Part shown: one piece after another, positions 6,065 through 14,023 of the stretch
Position numbering within the stretch: the stretch's first letter is position 1
Layout: each line of letters opens with the position of its first letter
IMG/VR virus record: IMGVR_UViG_3300003321_000307
Location: 1-37,291 of that record
DNA: 37,291 bases
Origin: a virus
Strand: one strand, 5' to 3'
The notes under the pieces: generated by a model
Database searches by the model: none
What the model was told of the DNA's origin: nothing
The model's input: only the letters and a program-made list of their open reading frames with translations
Program-made: the position numbers and the translations under genes

Positions 6065-6410
6065 GTCTCCCTCCGCTATATATTAAAAATAAAGAGGTAA
6101 CAATTATTGCGCCGTTTGAGCATAAAAAAATAATGAACGGGTCAGCTATAAAATTTAAATAGTACAAGGTAATAAAAAAGTAGTTAATTATTGGGCAAAA
6201 AAATACCAAGCTATTAAATTGTTTATGCCAAAAACTTTCATAGCCCCGTGATCTGTCTATGAAATAAAATAAAAAGGTCACAGCCGTGAACCCATTGAAA
6301 AATGCTTTAATAAAGTTCATCGGATATTGCGGATCAGGTATTGCATAAACATACCATGTGAACACGGCAGAGTACAGTACTGTGGCGATTATGCACTGTA
6401 TAGACCTCAT
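6042..6410 (-). CDS. Four-helix integral membrane protein
   Basis: From ATG 6408-6410 (ATGA overlap with the upstream stop) the 122-residue product starts MRSIQCIIATVLYSAVFTWY and has about four hydrophobic spans separated by short polar loops, including FDxSRGYESFWHKQF-like central residues (seen as IDRSRGYESFWHKQF). A longer start at 6431 adds seven residues but loses the overlap that this phage favours. It may be a holin or a membrane-located superinfection-exclusion protein; no family is recognised. It is followed immediately by the TM/coiled-coil gene. Confidence 0.65.
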   Translation of the reverse strand: MRSIQCIIATVLYSAVFTWYVYAIPDPQYPMNFIKAFFNGFTAVTFLFYFIDRSRGYESFWHKQFNSLVFFCPIINYFFITLYYLNFIADPFIIFLCSNGAIIVTSLFLIYSGGRHGTFNND

Positions 6411-6595
6411 GGGCCAACATCTAAATAACATTGACTACCTGAACAGAAATAGCCTTTAGGACACGGAACCTGGGGGCATGTGCCGTCGCTATAGGGATGA
6501 ACATGGGACTTGATAGCCGTGATAACAGCTTCGGCACCATGTTTTTCGATTAGAGCGTCGAACTCTTGTTGTACTTGTGATTTGTCTTTATTCAT
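6407..6595 (-). CDS. Small Cys-containing protein, 62 residues
   Basis: The N-terminal half is a charged helix (MNKDKSQVQQEFDALIEKHG...). The C-terminal part has four cysteines in the order C-PQVP-C-PKGYF-C-SGSQ-C, resembling a tiny knottin-like or metal-binding tail. No signal peptide is present. It lies between a coiled-coil gene and a membrane protein gene, with a 4-nt overlap into the latter. Function unknown. Confidence 0.55.
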   Translation of the reverse strand: MNKDKSQVQQEFDALIEKHGAEAVITAIKSHVHPYSDGTCPQVPCPKGYFCSGSQCYLDVGP

Positions 6596-6601
6596 AATTG
6601 T

Positions 6602-6820
6602 CTATTTTTTAGGGCCTGTAAAATTCTGTCCATCAACATAAATATTGCCTTCCTCGTAAAACCCGGTTAGCTGTTTCTGTTGCTTTAACTGTTGGTTTTC
6701 TGCTTTCAATATTTCAAAAGCAGACCGTAACTGAACCAATTCGAGATATAGGTTCTCATAGGTTTCGGATACTTGGCGTGGGGATGGGTAGTGGTTCATG
6801 TTATTGCTATTTAGTACCAT
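6602..6820 (-). CDS. Small coiled-coil protein downstream of the esterase fibre
   Basis: 72 residues in which positions 18-50 form a Leu/Glu/Gln-rich coiled coil (LYLELVQLRSAFEILKAENQ...), followed by a short GFYEEGNIYVDGQNF tail. ATG 6820 overlaps the fibre stop by 10 nt; an alternative ATG at 6799 (MNHYPSPRQ) starts just after it. Small coiled coils after a fibre gene can be fibre chaperones or trimerisation partners, but this is only contextual. Confidence 0.55.
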   Translation of the reverse strand: MVLNSNNMNHYPSPRQVSETYENLYLELVQLRSAFEILKAENQQLKQQKQLTGFYEEGNIYVDGQNFTGPKK

Positions 6821-9093
6821 GATGCTGTTCCTGAATCGTACGTCAAAACAACCAATCCGCCAGCTGTCGGGGCCGTTATACCATCTACTACGGTGCCGTT
6901 ACCATACGTAACTGTAGTAACTGTTTGCGTATACTTTATATATACAGCATCGTTATTGGCAGGTGATGATGGTAAATTCACTGTTAGTGTTGCTATCGTA
7001 CCTGACGGGTTAATGATATTATATTGATTGTTGATTAAATTGACTGTTCCGGCTGTTGCTGGCGTGAAAATCGTATGCTGTTTTTGAGCAAATGAAGCAC
7101 TACCAACCTTTTCTATAACACCAGTTGAAGTATTACGAGTTAAAATGTCATAAGTTGAAGCTGACGTTGTGGGGATTATATTTAATTGCATTATCCCCCC
7201 GCTCGATATATTAGCTAAACTTGTTTGATTTTTAGTCGGTGGTGTAGCCGTTGTGTAAGTACCTACGTCAACTGCAGGAAAACTTGTTGCTGTAAAATAC
7301 TTAGACTCGTTGCCGCTTGTGGTTCCTACATAAATTCGATAAGAAACAGCTCCGGTAACCGTAGCACCATTGACGGTATTTGAGTTAGTTGTACCGGATG
7401 CAACAACAACGCTTCTTTCAATTCCTGGAGTCGTTAAATTATTATTTGCATCCACACCAACAATCTCATATACGTAAGTTCCTGCTGTTAATGCTCCGCC
7501 CGTAGACGATGTAGTCGGGTTTGAAGGTTGCCCCGGAGATGCAACAATGCCGAAATTGGCAGTTGATTCAAATCTGGATGTATTAGTTACATCCAGATTA
7601 AAACCAGCGTCAATAGTATTATTGCCCAATATTAAATTACCAGATGGCGGTATCCATGCCGCCTGAACAACTGTCCCTGATGTTACAGGAGCCGTAAAGA
7701 ATTTAATTCCTGGCCCTGGTTGATAATAGTTTGTTATATCCATCAAGCCATTGCTTGCAAACACTTTTATCCTTGCCGAAATGCTACCTATAGCCGGGCC
7801 AGAATATAAATCGCTATTTTGCGCTATGTTGACTCCTGCGCCAAGATTTAAGGCCATAGTTTGATCTATGTCAAGCGCTAAACTTTGGTTGCCGCTTGTG
7901 CCGCCTGAGACATAAAATTTATGATGCCCTCCATTGCCATAATTCCTATATTCGGTATGGCCGTTTGTTGTATATAAATTGAATGTAGCCCCCGGCGTAA
8001 ATGTTCCGTTCGTTGTAGCCGATACGAACTTTGTATTTTGCAAAAATCCAATGTCTTGATTATAGTTAAATTGTGATGTTCCTGTCCCAGATGCGGGTAA
8101 ATAGACATTTGTATTTGATGTTGACTGAAACCAAGACCCGGTAAATATAAAACGTTGCCCTGTTATGGTTGAATCTGGAAGAACCCTAAGAGGGGCTGTA
8201 ACAAGCCTTCCTGTACTATCGAGCATTAACTTTGATAAATTCTTACTACCATAATTTGCGGATATTGTATTTTTCAAATAAAGATTATTGGCTTCAATGG
8301 TATTCATTGCTGAACTTGGAGTAGTGCAATCGAAGCAAAAATTTGGTGAATTTAGTGCTGCCTTGATTATTTGAGCATAAACTACAGCACCAGCACCATT
8401 TGGATGTGTTTGATCTCCATTATTTAATAATCCAATCCCCCCATAAACAGGCAATTGAAAACTATTCCACATATCTATATAAGTTCCCCCATAATGTGCG
8501 GCTACCTGCGAAATAACTGTATTATACATTATTAATGTAGCTGCATTCGCTCGTTGTGAAGATACGCCGCAAATTGAAAGAAATATCATTTGATTTCCAG
8601 CCCAACCTCGTGCAATAGCCGTATTTACATAAGTATTGTAGTTTGAATGAAATGTTGCTGTATCTGTACCTAAAGCCGATGCATCATTAAAACCAAATTC
8701 ATTAAAAAGTAGTTTTCTATGAGTATATTTATAAGGTACAGAAGCACTTGCAACGGTCGCCCCTGAAACACCTAAATTTAAATGCTTATACCCCATCGAA
8801 GTGCTAACTTGATACGCAAAAGTCGAATAGGGCTTATTGGTTAGATTGTACCCAAATGTGAGAGAGTTACCCGACCAAACTAATGTATCAGCGGTATGAT
8901 TAAGAGATTGCACGCCGTTAGAAAGCGTCTTTGTTGAAGCCACCCAATCTAACGAGTCTATTTTAGTTGTTGTCGTAGACCCCGTAACAAGTATTTTGTT
9001 AACAGCACCCCCATTTATCTGATTGGTTTTAAATTGCGTCTGCCCCCAAGCCAAAGCGGGGATTAGGAATAATATGTATAGTAGTCTTTTCAT
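6811..9093 (-). CDS. Large tail fibre with SGNH/GDSL esterase domain and Sec signal
   Basis: The 760-residue product has a Sec signal (MKRLLYILFLIPALAWGQ), then an SGNH-hydrolase domain at residues 70-245: nucleophile Ser77 in WSGNSLTFG, the Gly block LGVSGAT (107-112), the Asn block GFND (Asn136) and the DQTHPNGAG block with Asp227/His230. The usual block-I Asp of GDS is Asn here. The remainder is long, Gly/Thr/Ser/Asn-rich fibre with a C-terminal block common in phage fibres (DAVYIKYTQ...VLTYDSGTASWY). Such domains deacetylate surface glycans in other phages, so receptor processing is the likely role. It overlaps the preceding fibre gene by 4 nt. Confidence 0.8.
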   Translation of the reverse strand: MKRLLYILFLIPALAWGQTQFKTNQINGGAVNKILVTGSTTTTKIDSLDWVASTKTLSNGVQSLNHTADTLVWSGNSLTFGYNLTNKPYSTFAYQVSTSMGYKHLNLGVSGATVASASVPYKYTHRKLLFNEFGFNDASALGTDTATFHSNYNTYVNTAIARGWAGNQMIFLSICGVSSQRANAATLIMYNTVISQVAAHYGGTYIDMWNSFQLPVYGGIGLLNNGDQTHPNGAGAVVYAQIIKAALNSPNFCFDCTTPSSAMNTIEANNLYLKNTISANYGSKNLSKLMLDSTGRLVTAPLRVLPDSTITGQRFIFTGSWFQSTSNTNVYLPASGTGTSQFNYNQDIGFLQNTKFVSATTNGTFTPGATFNLYTTNGHTEYRNYGNGGHHKFYVSGGTSGNQSLALDIDQTMALNLGAGVNIAQNSDLYSGPAIGSISARIKVFASNGLMDITNYYQPGPGIKFFTAPVTSGTVVQAAWIPPSGNLILGNNTIDAGFNLDVTNTSRFESTANFGIVASPGQPSNPTTSSTGGALTAGTYVYEIVGVDANNNLTTPGIERSVVVASGTTNSNTVNGATVTGAVSYRIYVGTTSGNESKYFTATSFPAVDVGTYTTATPPTKNQTSLANISSGGIMQLNIIPTTSASTYDILTRNTSTGVIEKVGSASFAQKQHTIFTPATAGTVNLINNQYNIINPSGTIATLTVNLPSSPANNDAVYIKYTQTVTTVTYGNGTVVDGITAPTAGGLVVLTYDSGTASWY

Positions 9094-10229
9094 TTCATGT
9101 AATCGCTTTGAAGTACACTGCCCGATGTTGGGGCAAGCCCTGTGTTAAATGTTATTGTATTCCCTGAAATAGTATAATCGGCCGGTAATGCCCCTTGCGT
9201 TAGCCTTTGCCCATTCTCATAAAGTCTCACCGTTCCGCTTGTCGGCGTATTGGCTAAAGTGAAAGTAACATTTGAACCGTTGATCGTACCGGACGGGGTT
9301 TCGCTGTAAACAAAGTTTGATGCTGTCAACCCTCCGCCGCTCCCATTACTCGCCGAGGTCGCCCTTCCTGTAGCATCAAAAGTCACCGTTGCGTTGGTAT
9401 AAGTGCCAGGCGTAACAGACGTGGTTGGCAAATCCGCTGTCACCAAACTTCTAAAAGTCGGTGCTGTTGCACTTCCGGTTGAAGGCCCTGCAAATACAAT
9501 ATTTGCAGATTGATTGGCTAAAGTGCCTGTTAAAGTTCCTGACGTTGTTACCGGGCTTCCTGAAACAGTTATAAAAGAAGGGAGCGATAATCCAACAGAT
9601 GAAACGCCGCCACTTATTAACTTCTGCTTATACCACACGTTATGATAAAGCACCGGGATTGTGTCTATACCAGCCGTATCAGTTAAAAACGAGGTAAGAA
9701 TGGGATAGGATAAGCCTGTTGACGCCTGAGCGACATATTCAGGCCAGTTTCTACCATTTGGAACAATAATTGATGAAGTTCTGCCCGGGCCATCGGTTTG
9801 CAACTGAGCACCGCCACCGTGAACTGAATTTACATTAACCAATCCGGTTATTGCATCACTTCCAACAAGCCTGTAAACTTTAAAATGTCGCCTTGCGGTA
9901 TCCGTAGCAGACCCTAAAGAAGCATTTCCGTCTATGATATGTAATGCATCTCCAACGCCTGATAGGTTTTTAAAATACTGCGTTGCTGACAATTTGATCG
10001 TATCGGCAAATTTTAATTTCGACGGGTTTTTAAAATAGTTCGGGTCATAAGCGCCGCGACCAACAGGATACCAGTTACCATTGGCCGATTTGACGTAAAC
10101 AGTCGTATCCGTACCAGAAATCTTATAGAAGAACTGCGCTGATATGAAGTTGGTCACGCCGCTCGGTGCAGGATATTGCGCCCTGGCAAGTACTGGAAGT
10201 AATAAAAGTATGAATAATAGTTTTTTCAT
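9090..10229 (-). CDS. Tail fibre protein with Sec-type signal
   Basis: From ATG 10227-10229, one base after the stop of the preceding gene, the 379-residue product starts MKKLLFILLLLPVLARAQ, a classic Bacteroidota signal peptide. A longer reading from 10271 would bury this signal and overlap the neighbour. Mid-protein are fibre repeats widely seen in phages (GPSTGSATAPTFRSLVTADL and PGTYTNATVTFDATGRATS). The C-terminus has a beta carrier domain (VRLYENGQRLTQGALPADYT). It lies between an Mtd-N-like fibre base and the esterase fibre, so host recognition is the likely role. Confidence 0.8.
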   Translation of the reverse strand: MKKLLFILLLLPVLARAQYPAPSGVTNFISAQFFYKISGTDTTVYVKSANGNWYPVGRGAYDPNYFKNPSKLKFADTIKLSATQYFKNLSGVGDALHIIDGNASLGSATDTARRHFKVYRLVGSDAITGLVNVNSVHGGGAQLQTDGPGRTSSIIVPNGRNWPEYVAQASTGLSYPILTSFLTDTAGIDTIPVLYHNVWYKQKLISGGVSSVGLSLPSFITVSGSPVTTSGTLTGTLANQSANIVFAGPSTGSATAPTFRSLVTADLPTTSVTPGTYTNATVTFDATGRATSASNGSGGGLTASNFVYSETPSGTINGSNVTFTLANTPTSGTVRLYENGQRLTQGALPADYTISGNTITFNTGLAPTSGSVLQSDYMK

Positions 10230-10230
10230 T

Positions 10231-10686
10231 TTAAAATTGAATATATCCATCAAATAAAGAACCCCAGTCAAATGTTATGGTATTTATGAGCGCTCCTGTT
10301 TTCGTCATCGAAAAAGTCAAAGACCCCATTGCAATGTATGATCCACCTGAAAGCACATAAACCGTAGGTTGTTTTATAGAGTTTCCACAAAGCCTTGCAT
10401 AGGTATCGGTGTATCCGGTCGGCATATTCGTTTGCCAGTTGGTAACTGTAAAACCAGTAGCTCCGATAAATGGAACCTGTAACGGTAATCCTGAACCGCC
10501 GCTTTCAAACCAATATGGCAAATCATTCCAATGAGTAGTTCCATCCCCCATTTTCACTCCTAACGGGTTGCCGTAAATATCCTTTTCCCATCCCAACTGT
10601 CCATCTGGCAAAATAGGGTTGACATACTCCCATGCTTCGGTCGTATCCCTGCGCTGTAATATTTCTCCGTTTACCGTAATGCTCAT
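10231..10686 (-). CDS. Fibre-base protein with Mtd N-terminal-like domain
   Basis: The first 65 residues match the major-tropism-determinant N-terminal type (ILQRRDTTEAWEYVNPILPD, then GWEKD, VKMGDGTTHWNDLPYW), a small fold that attaches receptor-binding proteins to the tail in several phages. Residues 75-151 are beta-rich and end with a strand GSLFDGYIQF. There is no C-type lectin domain and no diversity-generating reverse transcriptase nearby. It overlaps the upstream tail protein by 4 nt (ATGA) and leads directly into the first fibre gene. Confidence 0.75.
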   Translation of the reverse strand: MSITVNGEILQRRDTTEAWEYVNPILPDGQLGWEKDIYGNPLGVKMGDGTTHWNDLPYWFESGGSGLPLQVPFIGATGFTVTNWQTNMPTGYTDTYARLCGNSIKQPTVYVLSGGSYIAMGSLTFSMTKTGALINTITFDWGSLFDGYIQF

Positions 10687-11276
10687 GATGCTTGCATAAT
10701 GATTAATTGCGGTGCCGGGGCATTCGCATGTCCTTGTTCTATTACATCAAATCGCAATACCGAATAACTGCCAGGCGCTATTACTGTTGCTATTACATTA
10801 CCGAATTGATCAATTATAGTAACTGTCTCTGTCGGCAATGGTATCGGCGGTATATTAGTGGTTACTTTCTCAAGCTCTCCATCCCCCTGAAAGGTTAGGG
10901 ACGACGAGCTAATGGCTGAAAATGGACTATCGGTACTTGACTCCGTTAAAAGAATAGTTCCAGTCCATTGGATGTAGTTAAGATCGGTAAATATGAAGCT
11001 TATCTTACCGGATTGCAAAATCAAATCCTGAAAAACGGAGATGTTGGCAACGTCAACAAAGTTTGTGTATTCATTAACTGTTAACGTATAGGAATATTTG
11101 GCAGTGTACTCATATGTCTTGCCCTTAATTGAGTTTTTGGTAGTTGTTTCCTGAATTTCAGCGGTTAGTTTTAAAACGCAATCCGTTGCATGCCCGATTA
11201 CATAGTCAAAGCCATTTATAGTGACATATGTATTCAGGTCTTTCCCGCGAATGAAATCAGGTACAATTGCGCTCAT
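10683..11276 (-). CDS. Tail-tube-like minor tail protein
   Basis: The 197-residue protein is beta-rich and shares the opening layout of the major tail protein encoded at 16789-17235 (GKDL-x-TYVTING plus a Cys in an ATDCVLKLTAEIQETTTK stretch, against GKDLFISLNG and TECAIEFTTKTF). A second tail-tube fold near the hub suggests a tube-cap or baseplate ring role. The C-terminal 60 residues form a separate small beta domain (ETVTIIDQFGNVIATVIAPG). Position between hub and fibre base supports a tail-tip location. Confidence 0.55.
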   Translation of the reverse strand: MSAIVPDFIRGKDLNTYVTINGFDYVIGHATDCVLKLTAEIQETTTKNSIKGKTYEYTAKYSYTLTVNEYTNFVDVANISVFQDLILQSGKISFIFTDLNYIQWTGTILLTESSTDSPFSAISSSSLTFQGDGELEKVTTNIPPIPLPTETVTIIDQFGNVIATVIAPGSYSVLRFDVIEQGHANAPAPQLIIMQAS

Positions 11277-11317
11277 TTGCTTATAAAGATATAAAAAATT
11301 TAGATTTTAAAAACCAA

Positions 11318-14023
11318 TTATTGATTGCGGGCGTTGCGTTCATATTCAGGCACATACTGGTAGGTCGTTTGGCTTTCATCATCACATATCTCAATCAACG
11401 TTACAGTATGCTTATTCAACCTCAAATGGCTTTCAATGCTAAATGCCTGAAATAATTTTCCTTCGTAATACCGCAATCCGTAAACCGCGTAATAAGAAAG
11501 ATATGGTGCTAATATTTCACCATCGAATTTATACATAGGTCTTTGATATTGACGCGCATAAGCCTTTGTTATCGTAGCGGGCAGCCTGTCTAATTTATCG
11601 AGTGATTTTAAGGCAAAATTCCATGTATTGGCAACTACAGCTGTTAAATAATCGGTGCCATAAAAAATATTTCCTGCTACGCGCTTATTTGGAGGATAGG
11701 TGAATAATTTTAAATCGTTCTGCTTAACATCTGCTGTCGGTAAGCCTGTTACAACGGTGGTGATATGTTTTTCGCCGGTTTGGAGGTTATATTGGTTTGA
11801 TGCATCGGAAAGGGTGATGTTTAATTGGTCGATTAAAACATATTTATCATGCCTGATACCTGTTGGCTCGAATATATTTTGTTTCGCCCCTGGATTAATA
11901 ATATTCCAATTCGCACTATCGTATTGCTGATAAACAGGAGGATAAAACCTTATTAATATTTGCCCGCGTTGTGTTTCAGGGAACGGAGGACATGTAATCT
12001 GAAAATTCTGCCATCCAATGAAGTCAGTAGTCGGCGAGCCTTTTATACCAGCCATATCACCTTCGGTATTATATACAAGGCTTAATGGCGCCCATATTGG
12101 CTTGTCTGGATTAAATGCCCCAGTATGGCCGCCTAAATAATCAGTTTCGGATAAATTAACATTTGGATTATTCATTAAACAATAAACATTTCCAGACCCC
12201 CCATCTATAAAAATAATACCAAATGAAAATACCATCCCAACATCGTGTCCGTCTATTTGATCACCTGCTGTGCTCGCTGGCTTCCATCCAAAAGAAATAT
12301 TTAATAATTGATTTGCCTGATCTACTGAAAAACCCGGTTCGGTTTCGATATAATTATCCATTGTCGCATCATAGCCCTCTATTTTCAATTCCCAATTACC
12401 GTCCAATGCGCCACTTCCAACATCGGGAGTTAATGGATCATAATTACAATAGGCCGGGCAAACTCCAGAATGATTTACCCACCCCGGCGGCAATTCCCCC
12501 TGAACAGCACCAATCTCAAACGATGGGTTTTCATACAATAAAGCCAAAATATTAAAACTACAATCATTCTCAATGTTATATGGTTTATCGAAGTTGAATG
12601 TTTGCGGCGGATTTAACGGCTTCATTGGTGTATCAAATCCTATCAACCCATAAGGTACATCCGGGTCATTGTTTACTATACCTGAAAAATCATGAAATAT
12701 CCTGTAAAAGCATTGTGCGTAAGTTGATGAGACAACACCGTTATTGATATAGGTTAAATCATTCCAGTTAATCAGTTTAAACTCGCCTTTATCCTGAACA
12801 ATGGTTAATTTCATGGGCTGCATAAGCAATGAGAGTGCATCATATGTGCTTACCGGCACACCGGAACTATCGTATAAAATATCCGACCATGTGGAAATAA
12901 TAAACCATAATGATGAAGTAAAAAGATTATTATATCGCAATGAACTGACTATATGAACATCCCCATAATCATAGCGTAATTGATCTAAACATTGCTTCAA
13001 TAACAAGCACCATTTAGTTAGCCCATACTGCTGAATTTGATAAGTGCCGTATCCTTTACCACCAGAGCCATCGCCCCAAAGATTGCCTTTTAATGACGGC
13101 AGACCGTCCGTTGCTTTCAATAATACCATATATGGTGCATCTGCATACATATCCTGCATTTCATCTGGCAATAGATATCCCTTAAACTCAACTTCGTCAT
13201 CTTTCATTAACTGCACATACCATGTTTGCTCCGGTGCTGTTGCAAATTCTTCAACCGTGAAGTCGTTGCCTGTAAACAATAAAGTAATATCCAATTGCTT
13301 GCAGACTATTGGCGTAAACTTATCTTCTTGCGGATCGGCTATTTTATAAACAACCGGGTCATCGCCACCTATGACATCCTTTGGATATTCGGTCTTGAGG
13401 TATGCATGCCGCATATCATATAGCTGCAGTTCCCATTCTATTTCTCCATTTGCCGATGGGAACTGCAGCCTGTATTTATAATGGGTATAATCATCCGAAA
13501 ATGCCCTTATAACAAAATCGTGGTGTATATTGCATTCATTAGTATCTGTTGCATTGATATAATAGGAAGTCCCTGGTTTCAGTCCTGTAAAATAACCTGT
13601 CGTATTGGTTTGCGGCGGGTCTGGCAATGGTGGAGACATGAAATAGGTTATAGGGGCGAATGAACTTGTGCAAAATAAGTTTACAGTTCCATCATTTGCT
13701 CCTGGATTAGTTTCATCGGTAACCTCGAAAGATATTTCCCGTATATCGCACGCAGGCGGCACATATCCGCAAAAGGTTGAATTATGCTCGACCGAATAGT
13801 ATGCATAAGGTGCGGCTACCTGCACTTTATAAGTATACCTATCAAATGTGCCGGGCTGACAAATAATACCAACTATAGTATCAACTGGCGGCTGAGATGG
13901 GCCGCTTCCTGTATTTGAGTTAAATGTTATATAAGTCGGATCTAAAGTGGATCGCATTACGGTTATTAATGGCCGCGATCCTTCTGTTGACTGAAAGGTG
14001 TATAAGGTTACAAACTCGGGCAT
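11318..14023 (-). CDS. Large tail-tip hub / baseplate protein
   Basis: 901 residues directly after the tape measure, with which it shares one base (TAATG), where the hub normally sits. The N-terminal 170 residues contain fibronectin-like or Ig-like beta domains (ISFEVTDETNPGANDGTVNL). Residues 175-480 resemble hub modules (YRLQFPSANGEIEWELQLYD, LKATDGLPSLKGNLWG). Residues about 500-715 look like an inserted carbohydrate-binding-type beta-sandwich (NPSFEIGAVQGELPPGWVNH through IRFYPPVYQQ). The C-terminal 180 residues return to hub sequence. Domain names are inferred from pattern and position. No lysozyme or peptidase motif was seen. Confidence 0.75.
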   Translation of the reverse strand: MPEFVTLYTFQSTEGSRPLITVMRSTLDPTYITFNSNTGSGPSQPPVDTIVGIICQPGTFDRYTYKVQVAAPYAYYSVEHNSTFCGYVPPACDIREISFEVTDETNPGANDGTVNLFCTSSFAPITYFMSPPLPDPPQTNTTGYFTGLKPGTSYYINATDTNECNIHHDFVIRAFSDDYTHYKYRLQFPSANGEIEWELQLYDMRHAYLKTEYPKDVIGGDDPVVYKIADPQEDKFTPIVCKQLDITLLFTGNDFTVEEFATAPEQTWYVQLMKDDEVEFKGYLLPDEMQDMYADAPYMVLLKATDGLPSLKGNLWGDGSGGKGYGTYQIQQYGLTKWCLLLKQCLDQLRYDYGDVHIVSSLRYNNLFTSSLWFIISTWSDILYDSSGVPVSTYDALSLLMQPMKLTIVQDKGEFKLINWNDLTYINNGVVSSTYAQCFYRIFHDFSGIVNNDPDVPYGLIGFDTPMKPLNPPQTFNFDKPYNIENDCSFNILALLYENPSFEIGAVQGELPPGWVNHSGVCPAYCNYDPLTPDVGSGALDGNWELKIEGYDATMDNYIETEPGFSVDQANQLLNISFGWKPASTAGDQIDGHDVGMVFSFGIIFIDGGSGNVYCLMNNPNVNLSETDYLGGHTGAFNPDKPIWAPLSLVYNTEGDMAGIKGSPTTDFIGWQNFQITCPPFPETQRGQILIRFYPPVYQQYDSANWNIINPGAKQNIFEPTGIRHDKYVLIDQLNITLSDASNQYNLQTGEKHITTVVTGLPTADVKQNDLKLFTYPPNKRVAGNIFYGTDYLTAVVANTWNFALKSLDKLDRLPATITKAYARQYQRPMYKFDGEILAPYLSYYAVYGLRYYEGKLFQAFSIESHLRLNKHTVTLIEICDDESQTTYQYVPEYERNARNQ

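Noticed and set aside
10231-10686. Diversity-generating retroelement target
   Set aside because: The N-terminal domain resembles Mtd, but there is no C-type lectin domain, template repeat or reverse transcriptase in the window.
12223-12555. 110-residue plus-strand frame in the hub gene, and similar antisense frames at 4412-4931, 13044-13349 and 29073-29390
   Set aside because: All lie opposite strongly supported genes, lack a promoter and have no family pattern.
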